Shown: in pieces, positions 8,182 to 18,500 of the stretch
Numbering within the stretch: position 1 is the stretch's first letter
How the letters are laid out: each line of letters opens with the position of its first letter
Assembly: GCA_003599295.1 (NCBI GenBank)
Contig: QZJK01000014.1
Location: 1 to 54,443 of the forward strand
Source of the DNA: Candidatus Parcubacteria bacterium
GTDB lineage: Bacteria > Patescibacteriota > Minisyncoccia > Phycocordibacterales > UBA2100
DNA length: 54,443 nucleotides
Direction: 5' to 3'
Program-made: the position numbers and the translations under genes
Notes under the pieces: generated by a model
What the model was told of the DNA's origin: nothing
The model's database searches: none
Seen by the model: the letters and a program-made list of their open reading frames with translations, nothing else

Positions 8182-10452
8182 TTATAGCGTACTTTCAATC
8201 AGCTCAAGGAGGTTAAGAAGCTCTTGTGCTTCTGCATCATCAATCTTTCCCGCATCGCTTTTCTTCATTATCTTCTTCGAGAGACTCGAGAGTGCTTTGA
8301 TTAATGCCTGCTTGTTCTCAAGTTTCTCAACGCGCTTGAGCAAATCCTTTTTAAGGCTCTCCTTTATATCAAGTGCTTCGATCTTCGCCCTAAGCGCAGC
8401 GAGTATTTCTGGGTCAAGAACGACATCTTCTGACTGTGTCTCAAAGAGTCCAAGTAGTTCGAGAATTTCCTCAGCATCAGCAGTGTCCAACTTCCCTTTT
8501 GCTTCCTGCTCGGTCACTTTGCTCTCAAGCTTTTCGAGGATTTTTGCGTTCTCTTCTTTCTTTTTTTCTACCTTCTTTTCGAGATTCTCCAGTTTCTTGA
8601 GAAGATTCTTTTTGAGTTTTTCCTTAATCTCAGATTCTTGAACTTTCTGTCGAAGTAATGTGATGAGTTCGTTTAGTGCAGTCGGGAGAATCCCCAGTGT
8701 TTCTGGATTTTCATTGTCAACTGTTGTCACAAGCTCTATGACCTTTCCGAGAGTGATATTGCCTGTAAACGACGCCTCGACTGTCTGCGTCTCATTGATA
8801 TACGCTGTCTCAACTGTGTACGTACCGCTGTCTGTTCCTTCCGCATATATTTTATACTCACCATCGAGCGGATTGAGGATCGTAATGAACTCGGTATCAG
8901 TGTTAAACCCTGTGTAGAAGGCATTCGGTATTTCGTTTATCTCTATTCCATTTTCTTTCCCGATTTTCTTTCCACTTGGATCAAATACGAAGAGATCTGC
9001 AGGTGAAAGCATTTTAATCAAAAGGACTTTGACATTGGGGAGTTGAAAGTCGTGTATAAGAATTGGAGGTTCATCCCCGGTCAGAATTTCAAAAATCTCA
9101 CCTTCTGCAGATGCGGGAAGAGCCAGGTGATCTGTAGAATTTAAGATTATTTGAGTGTCAAGGAATGTCGTGCTTGGTGTTGGCACTGTACCATCTCCAG
9201 ATCCTAAGATTAATTCAGCAGGATATCCGTGTGGCCATTTCGGTAAGTACTGGGTCGAATCCGTCGCGTTAATTCCCGCGATTGTCTCACCTGTACCAAG
9301 TTCGCCAGCAACATTATGAATTTCGACTCCAGAGTTAAGCAAATCATCTGCGTTTGTATTTAGAATCTCTAAAAACACATTCGTGGGGTAGTTTGTTGGA
9401 TAATCGCGCAATTGAGCACCATCAAAAACATAATCATAAACTGGTAATAATTCGCGTACAGCCTCAATCGGCTCCGTTACAACATAGCTGAACAAATCTG
9501 GATATCCGTGCTCATGGGCTTCTTGAGAGAGCAGTAGTACCAACAGGAAGCTGTAAAGTCCGGGCCCAAACTCTCCTCCTTCCCACATTAGATACGCCTT
9601 GGGGGCGCCGAGGTGTGGGGTTCCGAGAAATATCAGCTGGTCGACGTCTTGTTCGTATGCGTCCGACTGGATGTACTGCCGGGCGACAAGACCGCCCATC
9701 GAATGTGCGACGAGGTCAACCTTCTCGCAACCGCAAATGTTTTTTACTTCATTTATCTTTTGTTTGAGAAGCACCGCAGTTTCTATGTTCGACTGCCTCC
9801 AATCATACGGGAAGGTGAAAAGGTCTAATCCCGGAGTGTACGCGTTTATATCGAGCGTCGCGATGAGGTCATCGTACGTATGCAGTATCGGGTCTATTAC
9901 CCATTCTCCGTTGTGCTCCTGCGAACCGAGTATACCCGGGACAATGATTACCGGGTCAGGCGAGTCTTCTGGAGGTTCGCCCCATTTCCAGTCGATGACA
10001 CCCCAACCGTTACTCGGCGGCGGGTTTGAACCATCCCGGAAGAAATTTAAGAATCGAGGTAGGTCGAACTGAAACGCTGGGCCGGTGCGTACTTCCCAAA
10101 CCGCCGCAAAAAATGGCTCTCCCTGTTGCGGATCGTTTAAAGGGAAAGGACGGTTCATTACCGCTTCCGTCGCAAATCCCATAAAGTTGCCAGCACCTGT
10201 CGAACTTCCGACAATGCCACGAAATAATCCGCCGTAGTGCGGAGCGAGAGGGGTGCCCGGCGGGATAGTGCCCACGTTCCACGTGCAGGCTTCAGTTGTC
10301 GTAGCGACCTCGTAAAAACCACCTTCAACAAAAGACTCCGTGTACGGAGGGCAGTAGAAGCCTATTTGATGTGGGCTTGAGGTGGCATCGGCATGCGCAA
10401 CTGTCGCAAAGCCTAGGGCTGCAACAAGAACAGCGGCACCCATCATCTTCAT
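8182..10452 (-). CDS. Secreted alpha/beta-hydrolase (LCAT/PGAP1-like lipase) with C-terminal charged helical repeats
   Basis: Signal peptide; 'DPVIIVPGILGS', 'VDLVAHSMGGLVARQYI' (GHSMGG-like nucleophile elbow); C-terminal Lys/Glu-rich coiled coil. TACAAT lies 7 nt upstream of ATG. Confidence 0.85.
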   Translation of the reverse strand: MKMMGAAVLVAALGFATVAHADATSSPHQIGFYCPPYTESFVEGGFYEVATTTEACTWNVGTIPPGTPLAPHYGGLFRGIVGSSTGAGNFMGFATEAVMNRPFPLNDPQQGEPFFAAVWEVRTGPAFQFDLPRFLNFFRDGSNPPPSNGWGVIDWKWGEPPEDSPDPVIIVPGILGSQEHNGEWVIDPILHTYDDLIATLDINAYTPGLDLFTFPYDWRQSNIETAVLLKQKINEVKNICGCEKVDLVAHSMGGLVARQYIQSDAYEQDVDQLIFLGTPHLGAPKAYLMWEGGEFGPGLYSFLLVLLLSQEAHEHGYPDLFSYVVTEPIEAVRELLPVYDYVFDGAQLRDYPTNYPTNVFLEILNTNADDLLNSGVEIHNVAGELGTGETIAGINATDSTQYLPKWPHGYPAELILGSGDGTVPTPSTTFLDTQIILNSTDHLALPASAEGEIFEILTGDEPPILIHDFQLPNVKVLLIKMLSPADLFVFDPSGKKIGKENGIEINEIPNAFYTGFNTDTEFITILNPLDGEYKIYAEGTDSGTYTVETAYINETQTVEASFTGNITLGKVIELVTTVDNENPETLGILPTALNELITLLRQKVQESEIKEKLKKNLLKKLENLEKKVEKKKEENAKILEKLESKVTEQEAKGKLDTADAEEILELLGLFETQSEDVVLDPEILAALRAKIEALDIKESLKKDLLKRVEKLENKQALIKALSSLSKKIMKKSDAGKIDDAEAQELLNLLELIESTL

Positions 10453-10493
10453 GAAGACGATTGTATCACTCTAAATCGCTGTATTTTAGCTAT

Positions 10494-12746
10494 TTACGAC
10501 CCAATCGCTTGCATGAATGCAGGGTCGGTTTCGACGAGGCCGGGGGCGTCGCGGCGGAGCCGCTCGACGATTTGGAGTGCTTTGTCCTTGTCGCCCGTCA
10601 GGAAGTAGAGCTTCGCGAGATCATACACTTCCTCGTACTTCTCTGAATCCTCGGAAACAAAGTCCTGCATAAAACGGAGAGCGTTCGGCCAATCCTCAAT
10701 ACCGATGTAGTACTTTATCGCGCGCTGCGCCGTGTCGGCGTGTGGTTTCGTGTAGAGCGCGAGTCCTTCTGCCGCCCAGTTCGCCGCTTCTATGCGCTCT
10801 CCCATCACAAGGTAGAGTCCGGCGATGATGAAGCGCGGTTCCGCATAATTCGGAACGAGCTCCGTATATTCCTTGAGCACCTCAATGGCTTCCCGATACG
10901 CCTGATTGCGTGCGATGCCAGTTGCCGCATCTCCTTTTTTGAGCGAAATGTTCGCGAGCAGGTACCACGGCTGAATACGCTTGGGCGAGAGTTCAATAGC
11001 GCGCGCCAAGACCGCCCGCAGAAATTCCTCGTCCACTTCCGCAGCTTCCGGCGCGGAATCGAGCACATGTGCGAGATACACGGCCGTGCGCGCGTCATAC
11101 GGATAGCGCTCGTAGTTTGCGGCTAGCGTATCGCGCGCGAATTCATAGGCAGTGATGAGTTCTTCGCCTTCAAGCATGTGCTGTTGACGATCTGTATACA
11201 TGGAGTAGAGCTGGTACCCATACTCAATATCAGCATAGGTATTGAGTGAAAGTCCGCGCTCGAGGACGCTGGTCGTGCGATCTATATCAACGATGTGGTA
11301 GATGTATGCTTCCGCGAGCGCGAGATTGGCGCGAAGCGGCTGAATGAAAACCGGGTATAGAAACGTGAGTATGACCACGCCTGCGAGAAGAGACACGTGG
11401 CGCGGAAGCGTGATGCGCGATGGGGTTGTGGAAGTCGTTTCGTCCGACGCAGCATATGCGGCGGCAAGAAGCGCCAGTAAAAGCCACAGCGTCATGGAGG
11501 TATCGAACACGAAGAAGTTCTGCATGGCATACACGAGCACCGCGAGCAGAATATAGAGACCATACGTAGCTTTGAGGTCTCCGAGGGGTTGCTCTCCGCG
11601 TTTCTGCCAAAGCCGCCAGCTTGTCCACGCGAGCGACGCGACTAGCGCGAAATATAACAGAAAGCCAAGGATGCCGTACTGCACAAAGTAATCGAGATAT
11701 GCATTGTGCGAACGGTCGAACCACTGTTCGACGATGGCGCTCGGGTCGTAGACGCGATTAAAAAGGATATCTACGTGCTCCGCACCCACGCCCGTAATCG
11801 GCTGCTTTAGCGCCTCGCGCCCGACGTTCTCCCACACGAAGAGCCTGCTTGAGACGGTCACATCTTCAAGCGAGATAGAAGCTATACGCTGAAGGGGTGC
11901 GATGGGCACTTGCGCAATTTGCTCGCGAAATCCGACAAAAAGAGCCGCGACGAGAAGTGCTGCGGCAAGGCCGCCGCGCGCGTATGTGCGTCGGCGTCCC
12001 TCACCTCTCCAGGCAAGGTATACGGTGATCAAGAGACCGATGAGTACGAAGGCGAGGATGCCGCCGCGAGTCGCGGTCAAAAAAATGGCAAGAAGCTGAA
12101 GCGCAGCTCCACTGAAGAGCACTTTCGCCGTCCACGGAGCGTGGCGCATGGCACGCCAGTATTCCGACACCACGGAGAGCGTCGCGAAGAACGTGAGCCC
12201 TAGGTATGCCGCGAGAAATGCCGCATTGCCCAAGGTCGAGCCGACGCGGCCGCGGGTCTCATCGGTGATAAGCGGAATGTTCACTCCGAAGGTCAACTGG
12301 AGCCACTGCAACACGGCGTAGAGCGCGACGAGGGAGCCGACCCACGCGACAGCCGTGAGCAATCGCCGCAGAAAATCTTTGTCCGCATACAAAAGAATAA
12401 GATAAAAGAAGAGGACTGCCGCCGTGAGGGTCAGCAAGCCGTCGCCGCGGTCGTAGATAGACCAAAAGCTGTGATAGAAATCGGTGCCGACAAATGACGT
12501 TATATACGCAACAACAAGCAGGGCACCGGGAATCCACGATACAAGATGCCGCAAGCGGCCGAAGCGGAATGTATGTCCGGAGAATACGAGATAGACAAAC
12601 GCGGCTGCTGCCACAATGGCGAGTGCGCGGAAAAAAAGCGTTTTCGGCGCTACGAACGGATACAAAAGCCCTTCGACGTATACGAGCGGCAATACTGCCG
12701 GCGCAAGTAAAATCCAAGGAAACGCCCTAGCGATAAGCTCCGTCAT
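10494..12746 (-). CDS. O-antigen ligase/polymerase-like membrane protein with C-terminal TPR region
   Basis: Multi-TM N-terminus with 'FLTATRGGILAFVLIGLL' and 'PITGVGAEHVDILF', then TPR-like helices. Confidence 0.8.
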   Translation of the reverse strand: MTELIARAFPWILLAPAVLPLVYVEGLLYPFVAPKTLFFRALAIVAAAAFVYLVFSGHTFRFGRLRHLVSWIPGALLVVAYITSFVGTDFYHSFWSIYDRGDGLLTLTAAVLFFYLILLYADKDFLRRLLTAVAWVGSLVALYAVLQWLQLTFGVNIPLITDETRGRVGSTLGNAAFLAAYLGLTFFATLSVVSEYWRAMRHAPWTAKVLFSGAALQLLAIFLTATRGGILAFVLIGLLITVYLAWRGEGRRRTYARGGLAAALLVAALFVGFREQIAQVPIAPLQRIASISLEDVTVSSRLFVWENVGREALKQPITGVGAEHVDILFNRVYDPSAIVEQWFDRSHNAYLDYFVQYGILGFLLYFALVASLAWTSWRLWQKRGEQPLGDLKATYGLYILLAVLVYAMQNFFVFDTSMTLWLLLALLAAAYAASDETTSTTPSRITLPRHVSLLAGVVILTFLYPVFIQPLRANLALAEAYIYHIVDIDRTTSVLERGLSLNTYADIEYGYQLYSMYTDRQQHMLEGEELITAYEFARDTLAANYERYPYDARTAVYLAHVLDSAPEAAEVDEEFLRAVLARAIELSPKRIQPWYLLANISLKKGDAATGIARNQAYREAIEVLKEYTELVPNYAEPRFIIAGLYLVMGERIEAANWAAEGLALYTKPHADTAQRAIKYYIGIEDWPNALRFMQDFVSEDSEKYEEVYDLAKLYFLTGDKDKALQIVERLRRDAPGLVETDPAFMQAIGS

Positions 12747-13357
12747 TCAAAATTGGACTCTTCGGGACTTGCGCTCAAGGTTTCCTGCGCAGCCGTGAGT
12801 GCCTCCGTATCCTCCGGCATGTACCAGCGCAAGAAATCAATGTACGCACGGTGGTACTGGATAATGTGCGATTCCGCTTGAATGGCATTTTCGAACGCGA
12901 CTTTCGCGCTTTCGAGCGCGCCGAGGCGTGCAAGAAGCTGGCCCATGTTGTGCCACGCAAGCCCTGTTTTGTCGGCGTCTTCGGTAAGCGCGCGCCCCAG
13001 ATACTCATACTCTTTCTTTCCGTCGCCTAGCAAGTGATGTTGATTGGCGATACCGACGTAGAGAATGTAGTCCGGCTCTTCCCCTTTCCCCAACATTCCC
13101 TCGAGTCGCGCTATCTCCGCTCGCGCACCCGCTTCCAATTCTCCGTCGTCGTTATGAGAGCCCTCGAGCTCCCAGGATGCAACGCGCTCGCCGGGCTGGA
13201 GCGGGAATGGATGTTGAGAAGAGGAGCCTCCCCACATCCACCATGCGCCGAGGCCGAGAATAATGAGAGCCGCCGCCCCGAGAGCGATGTTGCGCCAAGG
13301 CGATGAGGTGGCTAGCGAGGTGTCTTCCGTACTCACATTTTCTGCGGGATTCTCCAT
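12743..13357 (-). CDS. Membrane-anchored TPR protein
   Basis: 'MENPAENVSTEDTS..' start preceded by TACACT-8 nt-ATG; one TM helix; TPR-like. ATGA overlap with the next gene. Confidence 0.65.
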   Translation of the reverse strand: MENPAENVSTEDTSLATSSPWRNIALGAAALIILGLGAWWMWGGSSSQHPFPLQPGERVASWELEGSHNDDGELEAGARAEIARLEGMLGKGEEPDYILYVGIANQHHLLGDGKKEYEYLGRALTEDADKTGLAWHNMGQLLARLGALESAKVAFENAIQAESHIIQYHRAYIDFLRWYMPEDTEALTAAQETLSASPEESNFE

Positions 13358-13390
13358 GAGCGCAAAGTGTACCTCAAGGCACAAAAACTG

Positions 13391-13415
13391 CAAACCCCCC
13401 AAAAGAGGGGGGTTT
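13391..13415. terminator. Hairpin terminator
   Basis: CAAACCCCCC-AAAAGA-GGGGGGTTTG. Confidence 0.65.
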
Positions 13416-13435
13416 GTGTGCAAAATGCCTTTTGG

Positions 13436-14554
13436 CTACATGCCTGCAACGAACGCCCTCGTCTTCGGGCCGAAGTAGCCGACCGATGGCGTGATGCCGT
13501 TCGCCGCTTGGAACTTCGCGAGTGCCGCCTGCGTCAATGAACCAAAGTAATTCGTTTCATTGCCGGGGGAGCCAACGCCGCTTTCAGCTATTATGAAGCC
13601 ATTCGCGTTCAGGAATTGCTGAAGAGCAAGCACGTCACCGCCTGTTCCACCGACTTCGAGGTCGCGGGTGAATGATGCGGATGCCGCTCCCGGCGCTCCC
13701 GTTGTTGGTGTGGGTGTAGAGACTCCCACAGCACCTCCTGCGTTTACGAACGCTCGGGTCTTCGGGCCGAAGTAGCCGACCGATGGCGTGATGCCGTTCG
13801 CCGCTTGGAACTTCGCGAGTGCCGCGCGGGTAAGACCGCCAAAGGTCGTCGTTTCGTTCCCCGGTGAGCCAGGGCCGCTTTCGGCAATCATGAAGCCGTT
13901 CGCGTTCAAGAATTTCTGGAGTGCGAGGACCTCGTCGCCCGTTCCGCCCACTTCGAGATTGCGAGTGAATACAGTGCTCGCGCCCTGTAATTGGGCAAGT
14001 TGAGATTGAAGGGCTGTAAGTTGTCCCTGGAGTGTCGCCGTGTCAGAGGTTTGTTGAGTTGTTGTGGGTGTTGTTGTCGCGGTCGTGGTAGTAGTCGTTG
14101 CTTGCGTAGTAACTTGCGTTGCCACACTGCTTCCACCGCCACCACCACCGCCGCCGCCGCCGCCGCCGCCGCCCGCAGCGGTCGTACAGAGCGTGCCTAG
14201 CGGCGTGATAACCACTGTGCGAGTGGCAGTTGCTTCATAGCGAAGGCGTGATTCTGAACCTGAGCAAATGTTCACTGTCGCGTCATCCAGAGTACTCGGG
14301 TTAAGCTCGTTCCGATCCGGCGCAGTCACTTCAAACACCGAGTTATCGAGAAGTGTCACGGAGACATTCCCGCTTTCAACCGTAATTGATTCCACGGTCG
14401 CGCTTGAGCCGGTCACGTTGAGAGTGATGCCATTGACCGTAAGTACAGTATCAGTCGTGAGGGTTACGTCGTCAGACGCCGCAAACGCGAAGACAGGGGC
14501 GAGAAGAAGAATCGCGGCTAAGCTTAAACCTGCTCGTGTGAGCGTGCGTGTCAT
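13436..14554 (-). CDS. Secreted protein with two peptidoglycan-binding (PG_binding_1) domains and poly-Gly/poly-Thr linker
   Basis: Two copies of 'FTR(N/D)LEVGGTG.EVLALQ.FLNANGF.IAESG.GSPGNET..FG.LT.AALAKFQAANGITPSVGYFGPKTRAFV'; signal peptide. Confidence 0.9.
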   Translation of the reverse strand: MTRTLTRAGLSLAAILLLAPVFAFAASDDVTLTTDTVLTVNGITLNVTGSSATVESITVESGNVSVTLLDNSVFEVTAPDRNELNPSTLDDATVNICSGSESRLRYEATATRTVVITPLGTLCTTAAGGGGGGGGGGGGGGSSVATQVTTQATTTTTTATTTPTTTQQTSDTATLQGQLTALQSQLAQLQGASTVFTRNLEVGGTGDEVLALQKFLNANGFMIAESGPGSPGNETTTFGGLTRAALAKFQAANGITPSVGYFGPKTRAFVNAGGAVGVSTPTPTTGAPGAASASFTRDLEVGGTGGDVLALQQFLNANGFIIAESGVGSPGNETNYFGSLTQAALAKFQAANGITPSVGYFGPKTRAFVAGM

Positions 14555-14595
14555 ATATTATTTGAGTTTACTAGAGCTGCTAAATGACACGACGC

Positions 14596-15270
14596 TTATC
14601 GTACTGCCCAGAAGTTGAGTGAATTGATCCCGGTCGCTGTTGTGACGGTGAACCCAAGATTTGTGATGTCAACTTGAATCACATCCGTAGCGGTCGAGGA
14701 GGCCGCTTGAATGACGAATACGTCGGGCAGAGAACTGGTCGCTTGCACGAATATCCTGTCTCCGGAAACTACTCCTGTTGCACCCGCGCAGGAGGCCATG
14801 CCGGTCGTGGAAGCAGTGATGGTCACCGTGGGGAATGTGCAATATCCCGTTACCATACCGTTTATAGTGGTTGCGTTGGGCTCATCCCCTACTTTTACCG
14901 CCGAGGTACTAGCCGTCCCAACGAGAACAAGATTGGTTGCAGTTAGTGTTATGTCGCCATCCGTAGCGTTGGCAATCGTTTCGCCATTGCGAAGTGTGAT
15001 CACGCCGGTAGAGTTGATGGTCGTCGTTGCCGTGCCGCCGAAGTAAGCGGTGTCGTGCACAGAGAATCTGGTCGAGGAGGCCTGTATCATAGAGGTGAGG
15101 CCTGTGAGCGTGGACGCGCCGGTGACGCTAAGTGTCCCGCCAGTTGAAATATTCGTTGAGATGGTCGTCGCCGCGCTGACGCCGCCTACGACAAAAAGAA
15201 CGCCGACGAGAACGGCGAGGATCATCTTCAGCAAATTGCTGTCCCTGATAAGTGAAAACGTGCTTTTCAT
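14596..15270 (-). CDS. Secreted Ser/Thr/Ala-rich surface protein, 224 aa
   Basis: N-terminal signal/TM; repetitive 'TATTTINSTGVITLRNGETIANATDGDITLTATNL' beta-rich sequence. Confidence 0.65.
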   Translation of the reverse strand: MKSTFSLIRDSNLLKMILAVLVGVLFVVGGVSAATTISTNISTGGTLSVTGASTLTGLTSMIQASSTRFSVHDTAYFGGTATTTINSTGVITLRNGETIANATDGDITLTATNLVLVGTASTSAVKVGDEPNATTINGMVTGYCTFPTVTITASTTGMASCAGATGVVSGDRIFVQATSSLPDVFVIQAASSTATDVIQVDITNLGFTVTTATGINSLNFWAVR

Positions 15271-15461
15271 AAATAGTATGATTATTGCTAATTTCTTATA
15301 ATTATTTCAATTGTCTCAATTGAAACTTACAGGCCAGAGGCCCGCGTATACTTTGCAAGTATAGACCTTTTTGCCCGCCGCTTCCGTTTTTCCCAAAAAG
15401 GTGTGGATATCTTTCAGTCTCCAATAGGAAAGTAGTGGGGGGGTTCCGCCCCCATAGCAAC

Positions 15462-15490
15462 AGCCCCTCACCAAATGTTGGTGAGGGGCT
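15462..15490 (-). terminator. Terminator-like hairpin after the S-layer-like gene
   Basis: AGCCCCTCACC-AAATGTT-GGTGAGGGGCT. Confidence 0.55.
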
Positions 15491-15555
15491 GGAGCTGTTT
15501 GCCGGATCGTTCTCCTCCGGCCAGAGCTAGCTAAGAGTAGCTAGAAACCATGCGA

Positions 15556-18500
15556 CTAGAACGCGACGTTCCTGTTCCCGATCGGGAGAGGAAGAGACTT
15601 CACGAGGTAGTCGTTGGTCCAGTCAGCGGTCGTCGCGCTGTGCGAGGTCGCCGAGCGGTCCGTCCACACGAACGTGTTCGTGGCATTGCCAGCCCCTCCT
15701 GCGTTCATGTTCGCGAACGTCGTTGACGTCGCGGATGTGGTGTTCGGATTGGCGATCCGCACGCTCAAGTTGCTTCCCGCCGCGAGACCTCCTACTGTCG
15801 TACGCAATTCGTACAACTGTGAGGCGCCGGCCGCAAGCTGCTGTTCACTGTCAGCAATGAAGATAATGTCACCTGACGTTGCGGTAGTAGTGAACATCTG
15901 CGACTGGTTGGCTTGGCTACCTGTCGTCGTCGAGAAGGAGCCTGCCACGCTGACGTTCGCCGGCATGCGGTACAGCTTGACCGTCGTCGTTGCGTCGAGC
16001 GTTACTGCCGCCGTCTTGTTGATCGCGAAGACAGCCTTTCTCCAGCCCATAGAGCCGCCGGAGTTCGCGCTGACCGTGAAGCGTCCGATGACTTGGTCTG
16101 AACCGGCGACAAGTGCGTCGGTTATCGGAGTCGATGAGAGCGTCGGGATGGAACCGCGGACGACGAAGTCGCCCGAGCCTGCGGTTGCAGACCCGTCTAG
16201 GTCAGCACCGTCAAGCGTTGTCGTTGCAGTGCCCGAGCTGTCAACTGCTCTGAATCCGTCGGTTACACCGTTGTCGATAAGGACCGAGATGGTCTTACCG
16301 GATGATGCACCGGACGAGAGTGTCGGGATGTTCACGAGAACGTCAACATCTCCGCTGTCATCAGCAGGGATGAAGAAGTCGAGACCGGTGAAGGTCGCCG
16401 TCGCGTGTGTCTGCTGCGCTCCTGAAGAGAGCGTGAGCGACCCTGTCTTTTCTTCTGTCGCACCAAGAGAGTTCTTGTAGCGTAGTTTGACAGATGCGAC
16501 TGAAGTCGCCGCGTCTGCCGGGATTAGCACTTTCAACTCTTCGACCTTGAAGGATGAGTTCTGGGTCGTGAAGGTGAACGAGCCGGCTTGGACGTCGGAC
16601 GTACCTGCGACGACGTTCAGTGAGTCGGGGTTCCCCGCACCTACGGCCGTTGTGAATGTACCCGTGCCGACCGTGATGGTCTGGAGAGTGAGATCAGTGC
16701 CGACGGTAATTGCATTACCGGTCGTGAGTCCTGTACCACCTGTATTTCCAGAGCCTGACGTGATCACTGCCGTCCAAGTACCGGCGTTAGAGCCGGACTT
16801 GATGTTACCGACGATGTCTATCGTCTTCGAGCCCGAAGCCGGAATGTTGAAGTTGACCGAATACGTGTTCGTAGCGCCGAGCGTCGGCTTCGTCGTGCCT
16901 ATCTGCGTCCCCGTGGCGTTATCCACAAGCCGCATGTCGGTAATCGTTGCCGCCTCGTCAGTCGAGAGTGTGACCACGATGGTGTTCACGTTCACCCCTT
17001 CCGTCGCGCTCGCGGAGAGCGTGAAGCTTCCGAGTTTCGCGTTCGAGGTGCCGGCAATCATGGTCTGATCACCATACCCTGATGCCTTAGACGCGGTGAG
17101 TGCGGCGGAGGTAAGCGTAACCGTGTTCGCCGCCAAGTCCGAACTCGGAATGTTGAGGGATGTGAGTGATACCTGGCCCAGACCGTTCGAGGAGCCGTCA
17201 TCAAGAGTGATGGCTGCTGTTTCGCCAGAGACGAATGCCGCGCCGGTTGTCGATTTGGCATCTGCGTAGATGTCAACGATACCCACTTCCCCTGCTTTGA
17301 GAATCATGCTTGAGCCGAAGGTGAATTCAATGTCCGTCGCATCGGTCAGGTCCTTCGTGGAGCCGACCTGTACGCCGTTAAAGAACACCTTACCGTTGTC
17401 AAGACCGCGATCAGCGCTGGTGTTGGCGTTAACGTTGAGAGACTCAACCTTGACGTCTTCTCCTGCGGCGCGCATCTCGAAGGTCGCCCATTTGACGTTC
17501 GATATGCCGGGCGCTACTGCCGATGAAAGCGAGTTCGCCGCCTTCACGACTGAAACGGTTCCGACGTCGATAGTCGCCGAAGTGGCCGAACGCGCCGAGA
17601 AGGCGCTGCCAGCCGCTGTTGCAAGGATCGGTTGGTTCAAGTCGGTATCAACGAAGCGTGCATCGCCTGCACGGCGAAGTGAGAACTGGAAGGTCGAGTT
17701 TGAGCCGCCGACGATGTCGCCGACAACTTTAATCACTCGTCCACCCGTCTCAAGACGCTTGGGAGCTCCTGTGAGGTCCCAGTAAAGAGAGGCCTCGCCC
17801 GAGTTGAGCTGCGCAAGCGTGTTACCTACCTGCACGCCGTCAACGAAGAGCTGTAAGTTCTTGATGTCGTCATTGTCGATAGAACCGATGTTACGAAGCT
17901 GGAACGACTGCAGGTCGACTGCGCGCGTCCCGATAGTAACCGTGTTCTGCCACACGACGTAGTCGTCCTGCGGAGCGACTGCCGTTGCAGACGGAAGCGT
18001 CGTTCCGCCGAAATCAGCTGTCGCGAGCGTTGCCGCCGAGACTGTCTGAATACCGCCGGTGATCGGAAGAACGACTGTCGTGTCGAGAGCTCCCGACGCC
18101 GCTACTGAATTGAGTTGTACCCCGACTTGCTGGCCGGAAGTGCCCGTATCAATGTCAGAACGTACGGAGATGGATCTTGATTGGCCCGGAGCGAGCGAGA
18201 AGAGACCCGCCGAATCGTTGAAGCTGAACGCCGAGTTCGAGACTCCCGCTGAATCCGTGAGCCGCGCTGCCCCTTCGTAGAGGTAGACGGCCTCCAGAGT
18301 CGCGTCGTTCGATACGCCAATGCGCATGAACGCAAGGTTCGTCACGTTGATGGTCGAGCCGGTCGGGTTCGAGAAGGTGAACTTCCCGAGTTCGCCGATG
18401 GCCTGGCCCGCGACGAGTGCGACGTTTACGGGCGAGTCTGCTGCGAGCATGACCTTGAGGCCGTTACCCGTTATCGGAACTCCCGGACCTGGAGTGACTA

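Noticed and set aside
15340-15420. GTATACTTTGCAAGTATA hairpin as a plus-strand terminator
   Set aside because: The stem is AT-rich and weak and also contains a -10-like hexamer on both strands; function ambiguous.
15614-16480. 288-aa and other plus-strand ORFs across 15.6-18.6 kb
   Set aside because: Antisense to the S-layer-like gene; arises from its biased Thr/Ser/Ala codons.
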